64,000 nucleotides of DNA from Streptomyces fagopyri (GTDB lineage: Bacteria; Actinomycetota; Actinomycetes; Streptomycetales; Streptomycetaceae): positions 620,001 to 684,000 of the forward strand of contig NZ_CP045643.1 in assembly GCF_009498275.1 (NCBI RefSeq), given 5' to 3'. The position numbers were made by a program, and so were the translations under genes. Shown here piece by piece: positions 37,196 through 45,134 of the stretch. Below the pieces are notes generated by a model. That model did no database searches. It saw only the letters and a program-made list of their open reading frames with translations, and was not told the DNA's origin. Each line of letters begins with the position of its first letter. Within the stretch, counting starts at the first letter, position 1.

Positions 37196-37943
37196 TTGTT
37201 TCCCCTACCACCTGTCTGCCGAGGTATCCAGGCGGCATCTGCGGAGGTCAGAATTCCCGTTGTCCGGAGGCGGTGCCTCCGGACGTGACCCAAGAGCCCG
37301 GCGATGCCGCGTGTCCCGAGCGACGATTCAACGCGCAGAGAGGCGGCCATGATGGAGCCGGTACGGCTTGAGCCCAGCGCCCAAGGCGGCCCCGAGGCCG
37401 GGCACTTCACCGCCGCCGAGCCGACCGCCGCTCCCTCTCCCCGCGTCGGAGGACCCGCCGGCATCCCCGGGCTCGTCCCGCCGGGCGGGGCCGACATCGA
37501 TGTCCACACCCCCTGGGCGGTCGCCGGGTCCGAGTTCCCTGGTGTGCGCGAGCCGCTGCTGGCGCATGGTCACGTGCCGCGGTCGGCGCGGGCCCAACCG
37601 TCCCGGCCTTTCCTGGCGGTGCGGCCGCGCAACGTGTACGGCCGCACCGGGGCGAACGGCAGCGTGGCCCACGCCATCCGCGGCGCCGAGGCGGCCGACC
37701 ACGAGGTGCCGCCTCTGGGCCCTCTGCCGGACGCGCTGGTGGATTCCGTCTCTCCCGACCGGTTCGGTGAGCGAGCCCCCGCGCACAGATGCCGTGGGGC
37801 TCCGGCGGCATCCGGTACTCGGACCGCGGGCCGCCCCGCGTCCACGAGTCGGGCCACCACCAGCGGTCCCGACCAGGGGCCGCGGCGCCCGCGAAAGCAC
37901 CGGACAGGCGACGACCACGACATACACGGAAGGTGGAGGCGCT

Positions 37944-39416
37944 ATGAAATTCGAGGTTCTGGGGGGACTGAACATCACGCGGGCGGGCGAGCCGGTGCCC
38001 TTGGGCGGCTTCGTCAAGCGCGGTCTGCTGAGCCTGCTGCTCCTCTACTCCAACCGTGTGGTGCCGACCAGTCATCTGCTGAACGCCCTGTGGCCCTCGG
38101 GCGCCCCCGCGACCGCGCGCAAGATGCTGCAGAACGCCGTGTCCGATTTACGGCGGACCATGAACGAAGGCCAACCGCAGGCCGATGAGCCGATCCTGCT
38201 GACCCATCCGCCCGGCTACCTTCTGCGGGTCGCCGCCAAGGACGTCGATCTGTCGCGTTTTCAGCAACTCGCCGCGACCGGCCGGGCGTCCCTCGCCGAA
38301 GGCGCCCATGAACCGGCACGTCAGGCACTGCGAGCCGCGCTCAGCCTGCCGAGGGGGCCGATTCTTTCGGAGTTGGTGGAGGAGGGCATCGTCTGGCCCG
38401 AGATCGAGGCTCTGGAGAACTTCGTCCTGAACGTCCGCGAGGACTGTTTCGAGGCGGAGCTGGCGCTGGGTCGCCACCGCGCGGTTCTCGAGGAAATGGA
38501 GAACCTCCACATGAGCCACCCGTCACGCGAACGGCTGTCGGGACAGCTCATGGTCGGCCTCTACCGATGCGGCCGACAACTCGACGCGCTCGCTCTGTAC
38601 CAGCGCATCCGGTCGTTGCTCGACGACGAATTCGGCCTGGAGCCCGGTCACGACCTCAAAGCCCTCCAGACGGCCATCATCACTCAGGACCCGGCGCTCT
38701 CGCCGCTGTCCACCATCCCCTCGGCCCACCCGGCGTCCTCCCGCGACGTGCTGCTGCACCCTTCGGCGGGCGGCTCCGCTCCCCGGCAGCAGCGCCACGA
38801 CGGAGTCATTCCGCTCCCCCTGCTGCCGGCGGACCGCAAGCCGGAGCTGATCAGCGTCGTCATGGTGAAAGTCCAGGTCGGTTCATGGGACGGCGAGCCG
38901 ACGCCCGAGGAAACCGCCGAGCTGACCCACAGCGCCTCCCTGAGGATTCACCGTGAATTCGAGAGGAACCACGGGACGATCCGCATGCGCATGGGAGAGG
39001 TTTCCTTCAGCTTCTTCCGGGGCGCCGATCTGCCCAGGGACCATGCGAAGCGCGCGATGCGTGCGGCGATGGCGATCCACCGGCATTTCAACCCCGGAAT
39101 CCAGCCTGGTGCCACCGGTCCCCGATGTACCGTGAGCGCCAGAATCGCCGTGGCCACCGGCGAGGCGGTCCTGCAGTACGGAACGGACGGCGGGGCCGAG
39201 TTGGGGATGACCGTGATCGGCGGTGTGATGGACCGGTGCACGCAGCTTCTGCGATTCACGTCCGCCGGGGAGATCCGGGTCTGCAGGGCGACGCACCAAG
39301 CCACCCGGTCCGAGTATTCCGTGGCCCACGAACCCGACAGCGGCTGGAAAGTGCTCACTTCACTCTCGGCCCGCGGTGAGGCACGCGTCGACGACGGGCT
39401 GCACGAAGCGGGCTGA
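37944..39416 (+). CDS. SARP-family pathway regulator with degenerate nucleotide-cyclase tail
   Basis: 490 residues. A winged-helix DNA-binding domain (residues ~1-95, 'FEVLGGLNITRAGEPVPLGG', 'LLNALWPSGAPATARKMLQNAVSDLRR') is followed by the bacterial transcriptional activation domain (about 100-245, ending 'LYQRIRSLLDDEFGLEPGHDLKALQ'), a linker, then a class III cyclase-like domain (about 310-470). In that tail the metal-binding Asp sites are replaced ('VVMVKVQVG', 'MRMGEVSFSFF'), so cyclase activity is unlikely; it may be a ligand sensor. The usual NB-ARC ATPase is absent. Codon 69 (38148-38150) is TTA, making translation depend on the rare bldA-type tRNA. GGTGGAGG precedes ATG 37944. Probable activator of the cluster to its right. 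Confidence 0.93.
   Translation: MKFEVLGGLNITRAGEPVPLGGFVKRGLLSLLLLYSNRVVPTSHLLNALWPSGAPATARKMLQNAVSDLRRTMNEGQPQADEPILLTHPPGYLLRVAAKDVDLSRFQQLAATGRASLAEGAHEPARQALRAALSLPRGPILSELVEEGIVWPEIEALENFVLNVREDCFEAELALGRHRAVLEEMENLHMSHPSRERLSGQLMVGLYRCGRQLDALALYQRIRSLLDDEFGLEPGHDLKALQTAIITQDPALSPLSTIPSAHPASSRDVLLHPSAGGSAPRQQRHDGVIPLPLLPADRKPELISVVMVKVQVGSWDGEPTPEETAELTHSASLRIHREFERNHGTIRMRMGEVSFSFFRGADLPRDHAKRAMRAAMAIHRHFNPGIQPGATGPRCTVSARIAVATGEAVLQYGTDGGAELGMTVIGGVMDRCTQLLRFTSAGEIRVCRATHQATRSEYSVAHEPDSGWKVLTSLSARGEARVDDGLHEAG
38148..38150 (+). promoter_or_regulatory. TTA codon (bldA-type control) in the SARP gene
   Basis: In-frame TTA for Leu69. I scanned the recognised genes for in-frame TTA on both strands and found no other. 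In Streptomyces, TTA codons are read by the bldA tRNA, available mainly in late growth. Confidence 0.85.
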
Positions 39417-39438
39417 GGCGCATACGCCTCGCCGTGAC

Positions 39439-39479
39439 CGCTGCCGGCGCCGGACGCGATCGAGCGCTGCCGGCGCCGG
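39439..39479. repeat. 15-bp direct repeat between convergent genes
   Basis: CGCTGCCGGCGCCGG occurs at 39439-39453 and 39465-39479, each copy containing the self-complementary CCGGCGCCGG. It lies in the 219-bp gap between the stop codons of the SARP and SIS genes, and the copies could pair to form a terminator for both. Confidence 0.5.
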
Positions 39480-39635
39480 GTGCGACCAAGTAGCGCGGTA
39501 GCGGCCCGCGGTGGCCGGTCCGCGTGCCACGCCCTCGGCGCACCTCTCGCACCGCCACCGCGATGTCGTATCCCGGCCGCCCCGGACTCGGTGCCGGGCG
39601 TGCCGCCATGAGGGTCCGTCACGGGCCGGGGCCGG

Positions 39636-40736
39636 TCAGCGTCGGGCGGACTCGGCGGCGGCCGGTCCGGCGCGGAACGGCGTACGCCCCAGGAGTTGTG
39701 CCGTACGACAGGCGAGCAGCGCGGAGAAAGGGTGGTAGAGCAAGGGTGAGAACTCCTCTCGGGAGCACACCGCCACGGGCAGCACGGCACTCGCGTGCCG
39801 GACCACCTCCACGTCGTCCCGGTGCGTCACGGCGATGACCCGCCTGCCGAGTTCCCGGGCCTTGGCCGCGATCTCCACCGCTCGCCAGTGGGAGCGGCCC
39901 GGTGGCGCGATGACGAACACGGGCATGTCGTGGGGCGTGGCGAACCGCTCCACGTGGTGCCACTCCTCCAGGTCCTGACCGCGGGCGAAGACACCGGCGC
40001 CCTCGATGAGTTTGGCGGCACAGAACGAGGCGGTGCCGAACCCCGGCCCACTGCCGGCCATCACCACCACGGGTGCGTCGCCGACCACGGCCGCGACATC
40101 CCGGCACCGGTCGCCCAGCAGCTCGACGGTGGCGGCGAGGCCCTCGTGCAACGAGGCCAGCTCCCGGTCCAAGTCCCGCGTCTCATCCGCGGAGTGCCGG
40201 CCCCGGGCCTCTCCGAGCCGTACCGCCAGCAGCAACAGACCCAGCAGACTGGCCTGATACGTACGGATCCCGGGGGATCTCTCGGGCCGAGACAGGCCGA
40301 GCGGGAGCGTGTGGTCGGCGGCCTGCGTCAACGGGCTGCCGGGCACGCCGGTCAGCGCGAGGGTCAGCGCGCCGTGCTGCCGTGCCCGGGTGACCGACTG
40401 GACGACCCGGGGTGTGGAACCCGAGGACGAGATGCCGACGACCAGGGGTCTGCCGGGACCGGCCAGACGCAGCCACGGAGCCTCGTACTCCAGAAATCCG
40501 AGCGCGGCCGTCGCTACGCAACTGGTCCCCGCGAGCGAGCGGAACGCCAGTTCCGTCGCCTGGGCGGCGTAGTAGGAGTCGCCGTCACCGACGAGGTGGA
40601 CCGATCCCACCGACGCCCAGTCCGCCGAGGCGAACAAGGCGTCCCTCCGGCGGCTCACCGGGCCGACGAGTTCCCTCAGATCGTCGGCGAGGCTGCCGAC
40701 CTGGCGCAGCATCACCTCGGGTTCAAGCGCCTCCAC
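39636..40736 (-). CDS. Double-SIS-domain sugar isomerase-like protein
   Basis: 366 residues, related to the isomerase half of glucosamine-6-phosphate synthase (GlmS) without the glutaminase part. First SIS domain has 'VGDGDSYYAAQATELAFRSL' and the phosphosugar loop 'GISSSGSTPRVVQSV'. The second has 'MAGSGPGFGTASFCAAKLIEGAGVFARGQDLEEWHHVERF', the region that carries catalytic Glu/His in GlmS and FrlB-like deglycases. It likely isomerises, aminates or deglycates a phosphosugar. GTG start at 40736 with GAGGGGGG. Last gene of a leftward operon (44075-39636). Confidence 0.9.
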   Translation of the reverse strand: MEALEPEVMLRQVGSLADDLRELVGPVSRRRDALFASADWASVGSVHLVGDGDSYYAAQATELAFRSLAGTSCVATAALGFLEYEAPWLRLAGPGRPLVVGISSSGSTPRVVQSVTRARQHGALTLALTGVPGSPLTQAADHTLPLGLSRPERSPGIRTYQASLLGLLLLAVRLGEARGRHSADETRDLDRELASLHEGLAATVELLGDRCRDVAAVVGDAPVVVMAGSGPGFGTASFCAAKLIEGAGVFARGQDLEEWHHVERFATPHDMPVFVIAPPGRSHWRAVEIAAKARELGRRVIAVTHRDDVEVVRHASAVLPVAVCSREEFSPLLYHPFSALLACRTAQLLGRTPFRAGPAAAESARR

Positions 40737-40786
40737 GGGTGTGTCCCCCTCTGCTGTCCTGCGACGTGGGCACGGTCATGGTGTGG

Positions 40787-41596
40787 TCACCGCTCCAAGC
40801 CTCGGACGATCTCCACGTACGCCTTCACCCGGTCGATGTCGATGAGGCCTCCCCAGCCGTCCCGTTCCAGACAGGTGCCCACGAAGGCTCCGTCCGCGAC
40901 GGCCAGCAGTCGCGCCGCGTTCTCGTGGGTGGTGTTGCCGGCGAGCAGTACGGGCACGGCCGGCGCGGACGCGCGGGCCGAGGCGACCATGTCGAACATC
41001 CGCTGCTCCTCGGCGTGGGAGACGCAGACCGCGGTGGCGCCCGCCTGCTGCGCGTCCTTGACCACGCGGCCGGTGGGCCTGCCGCCGCCCAGCCAGCTGA
41101 AGTGCATCGAGTCCGCGTCCGCGACGATCGCCACGTCCTGCGCGTTGATCTTCCGGCGGTACTCCATGACGTCCAGCGGGTCGGCCTGCACCAGGCCCTG
41201 CGCGGTGAGTGTGGCCCCCACCAGCGACCCGGCACGGACGAAGTCGGCTCCGGTCACCTTGGCCACCGCCAGGGACGCCCGTACGGCATTGCGCATCAGT
41301 TGGACGCCGACCCGGAAGCCGTTCCCGTGGGTGGACTCGACGACCGCCCGCACGATGAGAGCCATGGCGGCGGTGCGGGCCGGGTCGGACTCGTCCTTGA
41401 CGCTGTAGACCCGGTCCACCGTCTGGATCAGGCAGCCGTCCGCGCCTCCGTCCCGCAGGGCGGTCGCGGAGCGGACGGCGTCATCGAGGATCTCCCGGAG
41501 GCTGCCCTCGGAATGGAACGGGGTCCCGGGCAGAGGCTTGAGATGGACCATCCCCAGAATGGTCTTGTGGCCGTCGACGTGGAAAAGCTCGGTCAT
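40787..41596 (-). CDS. BtpA/SgcQ-family TIM-barrel protein
   Basis: 269 residues. The BtpA pattern is clear: 'ILGMVHLKPLPGTP' N-terminus, 'DGGADGCLIQ' strand, 'GVQLMRNAVRASLAVAKVTGADFVRA', 'VAIVADADSMHFSWLGGG', and 'VPVLLAGNTTHENAARLLAVADGAFVGTCLE' phosphate-binding end. The family forms TIM barrels found near photosystem, sugar-PTS (SgcQ) and some antibiotic genes; no member has a firmly known reaction to my knowledge. ATG at 41596. Between the aminotransferase and SIS genes in the operon, suggesting phosphosugar chemistry. Confidence 0.9.
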   Translation of the reverse strand: MTELFHVDGHKTILGMVHLKPLPGTPFHSEGSLREILDDAVRSATALRDGGADGCLIQTVDRVYSVKDESDPARTAAMALIVRAVVESTHGNGFRVGVQLMRNAVRASLAVAKVTGADFVRAGSLVGATLTAQGLVQADPLDVMEYRRKINAQDVAIVADADSMHFSWLGGGRPTGRVVKDAQQAGATAVCVSHAEEQRMFDMVASARASAPAVPVLLAGNTTHENAARLLAVADGAFVGTCLERDGWGGLIDIDRVKAYVEIVRGLER

Positions 41597-41613
41597 GTCT
41601 GCTTCCCTCCCGG

Positions 41614-43182
41614 TCATCCCACGGGCACCGCGAGATAGGAGCCGATGCGGGTGATCGCGTCGGACAGCTGGTCCCAGGGGCGCGCGGTGGTGACCCGGAC
41701 CGCTCCCCCGGACAGGCCGAAGGTCAGGATGGTGGGGAACACGGAGACACCCGTCTCGCGCAGGATGTCGCGGAAGCACAGGTAGGAGTCCGTCCAACCG
41801 GCGAACTCCACCGTGGTGTTGATGGAGCAGCGCGGCACGATCACCGCTCCCGAGGCATCGCTGAGGCGAGTGGTGGTCGCCTCACGCAGGGTGGTCAGGG
41901 ACTCCTGTCTGAGGAGCCGCTCGCTCCGGTATGTCTGATAGGCGCTCTGCAATCGGTCCAGGTCTATCTCGTACGCCTTCTCGAACTCGGCGGCCTGGCC
42001 GGCTCCCGGGGTACCCACCCCTTCGAGCAGCCAGCGTTCCATCCGGGCCACGACCTCCACCAGGGTGTAGAAGAAGGACGGCGGGCCGCCGAAGGCCGTC
42101 GAGGCGTACTCGTAGTACTCGGAGACGAAGTCCTGGTCCGCGAGGAACCAGCCGATCTTCAGGCCGGGCGCCGACCATGCCTTGGACAGGCTCGACACGC
42201 GGATGACGTTCGGGGCGGCGCGTGCGGCCGATCGTGACTCGGACGGGCCGAGCCACTCATGACACTCGTCCAGCACGATCATCGTCGTGGGTGCGGCGGC
42301 GCGGATCAGTTCGGTCAGTTCCCGCTCGGACACGACGGCACCGGTGGGATTGGCCGCGGTCTGGAGCATGACCATGGGGGTGTTCGGGGTGAGTGCCGCG
42401 ATGAGCGGACCCAGTGACATCTGGCCGTCCTCGCAGGGGAGCGGTACGAGCCGTACCTCTCGCCGCCGTGCGATGGACTCCACCAGCGGTGGATAGTTCG
42501 GGGTGCCGCAGAGCACGGGCTCCCCGAGATCCGGGGCGTTGTGCAGGATGAAGTCGGCCAGAGAGCTGATGGCGAAGGTTCCGCCCATGGTCATCGCCAC
42601 GTTGTCGGCGGTGTACCCGGCCCCGGTGATGCGGGCGGTCTCGTACGCCGCGATGGCCTCGCGGGCCGGGACCCGCCCTCGTGAGTCCGAGTACCCGTAC
42701 CAGTCCCGGTCCAGGGCGAATTGGACGGCGTGTTTCAACGCGGACGGCAGGCCCCATCGCTCTTCGTCGACCGATCCGCTGGACAGGATGAGATGGCTGT
42801 CCGAGTGGAGGTCCCCGTACAGGTCGTCACGGAAGTACCAGTTGAACATCTCCTTGACGAATCGCACCGTGGCGCGGGACGAGAGGACCTCGGCCGGGTC
42901 GGCCACACGGTGCTGCCGCGCGGTCCGCCACTTCTGTGCGAGCCAGGGCCGGTGCGAGTGCTGCCCCAGCTCGTGCTCGATCCGCCCCAGCCACAGATCC
43001 CGCAGCTCGAAGGGATCACGGGGGTCGCGGGCCCGCGAGAACACTTCGAGGGCCCGTTCGTCGACACCGGGATCGAAGGTGCGGCGAACGCCGTCGGCCG
43101 AGTGCGAGAGGGCGGCGGCGTGGCGGGCCTCCTCGGGGACGACGCTGAGCCGGGGTCTGGGGACAGCGGCGAAAAGCTGCAT
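41614..43182 (-). CDS. PLP-dependent class I/II aminotransferase with N-terminal extension
   Basis: 522 residues, about 120 longer than typical fold-type I aminotransferases; the extra part precedes 'YGYSDSRGRVPAREAIAAYE'. PLP motifs: Asn278 in 'AANPTGAVV', Asp305 in 'IVLDECHEW', Lys334 in 'SSLSKAWSAPGLKIGW'. Aromatic stacking region 'CGTPNYPPLVES'. It could transaminate a keto acid made by the cluster, or a keto sugar, given the SIS and BtpA genes downstream. ATG at 43182 with AAGGAGAAG. Confidence 0.9.
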   Translation of the reverse strand: MQLFAAVPRPRLSVVPEEARHAAALSHSADGVRRTFDPGVDERALEVFSRARDPRDPFELRDLWLGRIEHELGQHSHRPWLAQKWRTARQHRVADPAEVLSSRATVRFVKEMFNWYFRDDLYGDLHSDSHLILSSGSVDEERWGLPSALKHAVQFALDRDWYGYSDSRGRVPAREAIAAYETARITGAGYTADNVAMTMGGTFAISSLADFILHNAPDLGEPVLCGTPNYPPLVESIARRREVRLVPLPCEDGQMSLGPLIAALTPNTPMVMLQTAANPTGAVVSERELTELIRAAAPTTMIVLDECHEWLGPSESRSAARAAPNVIRVSSLSKAWSAPGLKIGWFLADQDFVSEYYEYASTAFGGPPSFFYTLVEVVARMERWLLEGVGTPGAGQAAEFEKAYEIDLDRLQSAYQTYRSERLLRQESLTTLREATTTRLSDASGAVIVPRCSINTTVEFAGWTDSYLCFRDILRETGVSVFPTILTFGLSGGAVRVTTARPWDQLSDAITRIGSYLAVPVG

Positions 43183-43205
43183 GCCTTCTCCTTGGGACAC
43201 GGGCG

Positions 43206-44075
43206 CTACTTGATCCGGAGGCGCTTGAGGTGGCGGCGCCGGGCGGGGACGGAGAATGTGCCGGCTCTCCTGCCGTGGAAGTAGAAGGTGTTGTCGATGA
43301 CCAGGAGCAGACCGCGCTCCCATCGCACACCGGAGTGGCCGCCCGGCGCGTACATGGCCGTCAGCAGGGCACGCAGCGCGCTGTCGACCGTGTCGGGCGC
43401 GGTGCCGGTCCCGCTGTCGGTGCCGCCGTACGTCCACTCCAGTGACTCCTCGAGGAAGTCCCGGAAGGAGAAGACCTGCCGTCCGTCGATGTTCCTGAGG
43501 ATCGGGGGCCCCTGGGGATTGCGCCGGTACCTCGTCCGGGACAGCGTTTCCAGGTCAGGGGGTGTGAGCCGGCTCCCGATCGCGTCCATCGGGGCCAGCA
43601 CGGTCTGGGCCGCGACCCTGTCGTCCCCCGGATCGCAGCACATCAGCACGATGTAGCGGGGCTGCTCCGCCACCGGCCGGCCACTGCCCTCGGTGTGCAG
43701 GGACAGGGGGTTGGCGGCGAACGGCTGCAGGGACACGTTCTCGGTCCGGGACCGTTCGCCGACGAGGTTGAGCACGACGTCCAGCGAGACGTTGGGGAGC
43801 ACGGCGGGGTCGGTTTCCGGCAGTGGGGTGCCCAGCGCCTCTCCGAAGGCGCGGAAGCCCTCGTCCGAGAGGGGCCGATCGAGCAGCAGCCCGGCCAGCC
43901 CGGCCTCGCCCAGCCGCCCGAGGAAGTCGTCGAGCGCCCGGCCGGAGAAGTCCTCCGCGCGCACCTCCGGGACGGGCACCAAGGGCGGTGCGAGCTCGGA
44001 GCCACCTTCCAGAAGATTCGCCCTGGAAGCGATATGCGCGTCTGTGGGCCGGCTCACAAAAATTCCTTGCATCAT
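43206..44075 (-). CDS. Clavaminate-synthase-like Fe(II)/2-oxoglutarate oxygenase (TauD fold)
   Basis: 289 residues. The iron triad is of the His-x-Glu type: H127 and E129 in 'LSLHTEGSGRP', distal H267 in 'VIDNTFYFHGRRAG', with Arg in 'RRAGTFSVPARRRHLKRLR' for 2-oxoglutarate. The HxE variant is characteristic of clavaminate synthase, AsnO and VioC, which hydroxylate or desaturate amino acids. Start chosen at ATG 44075 (GGAG 8 nt upstream). First gene of the leftward operon, divergent from the cupin gene. Confidence 0.88.
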   Translation of the reverse strand: MMQGIFVSRPTDAHIASRANLLEGGSELAPPLVPVPEVRAEDFSGRALDDFLGRLGEAGLAGLLLDRPLSDEGFRAFGEALGTPLPETDPAVLPNVSLDVVLNLVGERSRTENVSLQPFAANPLSLHTEGSGRPVAEQPRYIVLMCCDPGDDRVAAQTVLAPMDAIGSRLTPPDLETLSRTRYRRNPQGPPILRNIDGRQVFSFRDFLEESLEWTYGGTDSGTGTAPDTVDSALRALLTAMYAPGGHSGVRWERGLLLVIDNTFYFHGRRAGTFSVPARRRHLKRLRIK

Positions 44076-44450
44076 CTGCTGCGCTCCGAATTCCTCGACC
44101 GGTGAACGGCGCTCCGGCACAGGGCGGTGGATCGGGCAACCTGGCCCGTGAGGCTCGTAAAACGCCGTCGCCGTATTCAAGGTATGCGGCGCGGTCGCCC
44201 AGACAATCCCCCTGTCTCATTCTCCGGTAACCGTCGGGTAATGAGTGGTCAGATGCTATGGGCGGCCAACGACCTGACAGTGGAAGGAGGAATTCTCCGG
44301 CCCTTGCACCGGTACCACGCAATCGCCCTATCGTGGCAGCAGCGAGAAGGGCAAATCTTGCCTTCCCGAGGAGCAGGGCTGTGGACGGCCCCGCTTTCCA
44401 TTTGCCGAGGAACCTGTATCAGAAGTTCCGGCGTGCTGGAAAGGGCTGAC
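44076..44450. promoter_or_regulatory. Divergent promoter region of the cluster
   Basis: 375 bp between the divergent oxygenase and cupin operons, less GC-rich than its surroundings. A possible rightward promoter is TTGCAC (44304-44309) and TATCGT (44329-44334), with a rather long 19-bp spacer. Likely target for the SARP; I could not recognise a clean SARP repeat here. Confidence 0.4.
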
Positions 44451-45131
44451 GTGAGCGATACAGTAGAGAAAACCCTAGCGACAACGCTGCTACAGCGACT
44501 GGAGGAGGCCCTCCAGGACCCGGATCCGGTATGCCGGCAGCGCAAGGCCGACCGGATCAGCGCGGTCCTCGACAGCCAGCGGACCCAGAGCCCGGACACC
44601 GGCACCACGCCGCTGCTGATCTGCGACTGGGCCGACGACCTGGGATCCGAGGGAGCGACCCAGCGCCTCGGCATCGAGTCGGTGCCGGGCCCGACGAAGG
44701 TGGCCAAGACCAGTGCCGCCACCGGGCGTTCGCTGCTGTCCAACGGACACCTGGGAGCGGACATCCTCCATGTACCCGCCGGTGAGGGGTTCGCCCCGCA
44801 CACCCACCCCGGGGACCACCTGCTGTTCGTCCTGGCGGGCGAGGGCACCATCTCGGTGAACGGTCAGATCGTGCCGACCGGTCCGGGGCGGGCGTACATG
44901 GTCGACGGTTCGGTCGTCCACGCGGTGGGGGCGATCACCGACCACACGATCCTCTCGATCGGTACACCTCACCGGGCTCTGGACAGCGAGGACCGGCAGT
45001 CGCTGACCGCCTACGCCGCCCTGCTCAACCCGTTCGGTTCCATCCACTGCCTGATCTGTGACCTCTCGGCCGACGGCGGCGAGGAGTTGGAGTCTCTGGG
45101 CTGCACACACTCCCCGCACCGGTTCGGCTGA
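44451..45131 (+). CDS. Cupin-domain protein with C-terminal Cys/His cluster
   Basis: 226 residues. Single cupin barrel: motif 1 'APHTHPGDHLLFVLAGEG' with H117, H119 and D122/H123, motif 2 around H157 in 'GSVVHAVG'. The C-terminus holds C200-x2-C203 ('HCLICD') and C218-x-H220-x2-H223 ('GCTHSPH'), a probable zinc site. Cupins of this type can be iron dioxygenases. GTG at 44451 with GGAAAGG. First gene of the rightward operon and only 3 bp before the AMP ligase, so the two are coupled. Confidence 0.85.
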   Translation: MSDTVEKTLATTLLQRLEEALQDPDPVCRQRKADRISAVLDSQRTQSPDTGTTPLLICDWADDLGSEGATQRLGIESVPGPTKVAKTSAATGRSLLSNGHLGADILHVPAGEGFAPHTHPGDHLLFVLAGEGTISVNGQIVPTGPGRAYMVDGSVVHAVGAITDHTILSIGTPHRALDSEDRQSLTAYAALLNPFGSIHCLICDLSADGGEELESLGCTHSPHRFG

Positions 45132-45134
45132 CCG

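Larger units (their letters stand above)
36688..37943. other. 1.26-kb gene-poor region with repeats, before the biosynthetic cluster
   Basis: It contains two adjacent 8-bp tandem arrays, a long hairpin and a 12-bp palindrome, all listed separately. A frame starting ATG 37349 behind GAGAGGCGG has coding-like bias up to about 37780, but it overlaps the regulator gene and matches no family I know. At best it is a gene remnant. Confidence 0.5.

Noticed and set aside
37349..38188. Possible extra gene before the SARP
   Set aside because: It has a ribosome-binding-like sequence and some coding bias, but it overlaps the SARP gene by about 245 bp and shows no recognisable family. It may be a remnant.
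44451..45131. Hydrazine-forming cupin (cupin-MetRS type)
   Set aside because: No MetRS-like domain and no lysine or ornithine N-hydroxylase gene is present, so the N-N bond route is not supported.
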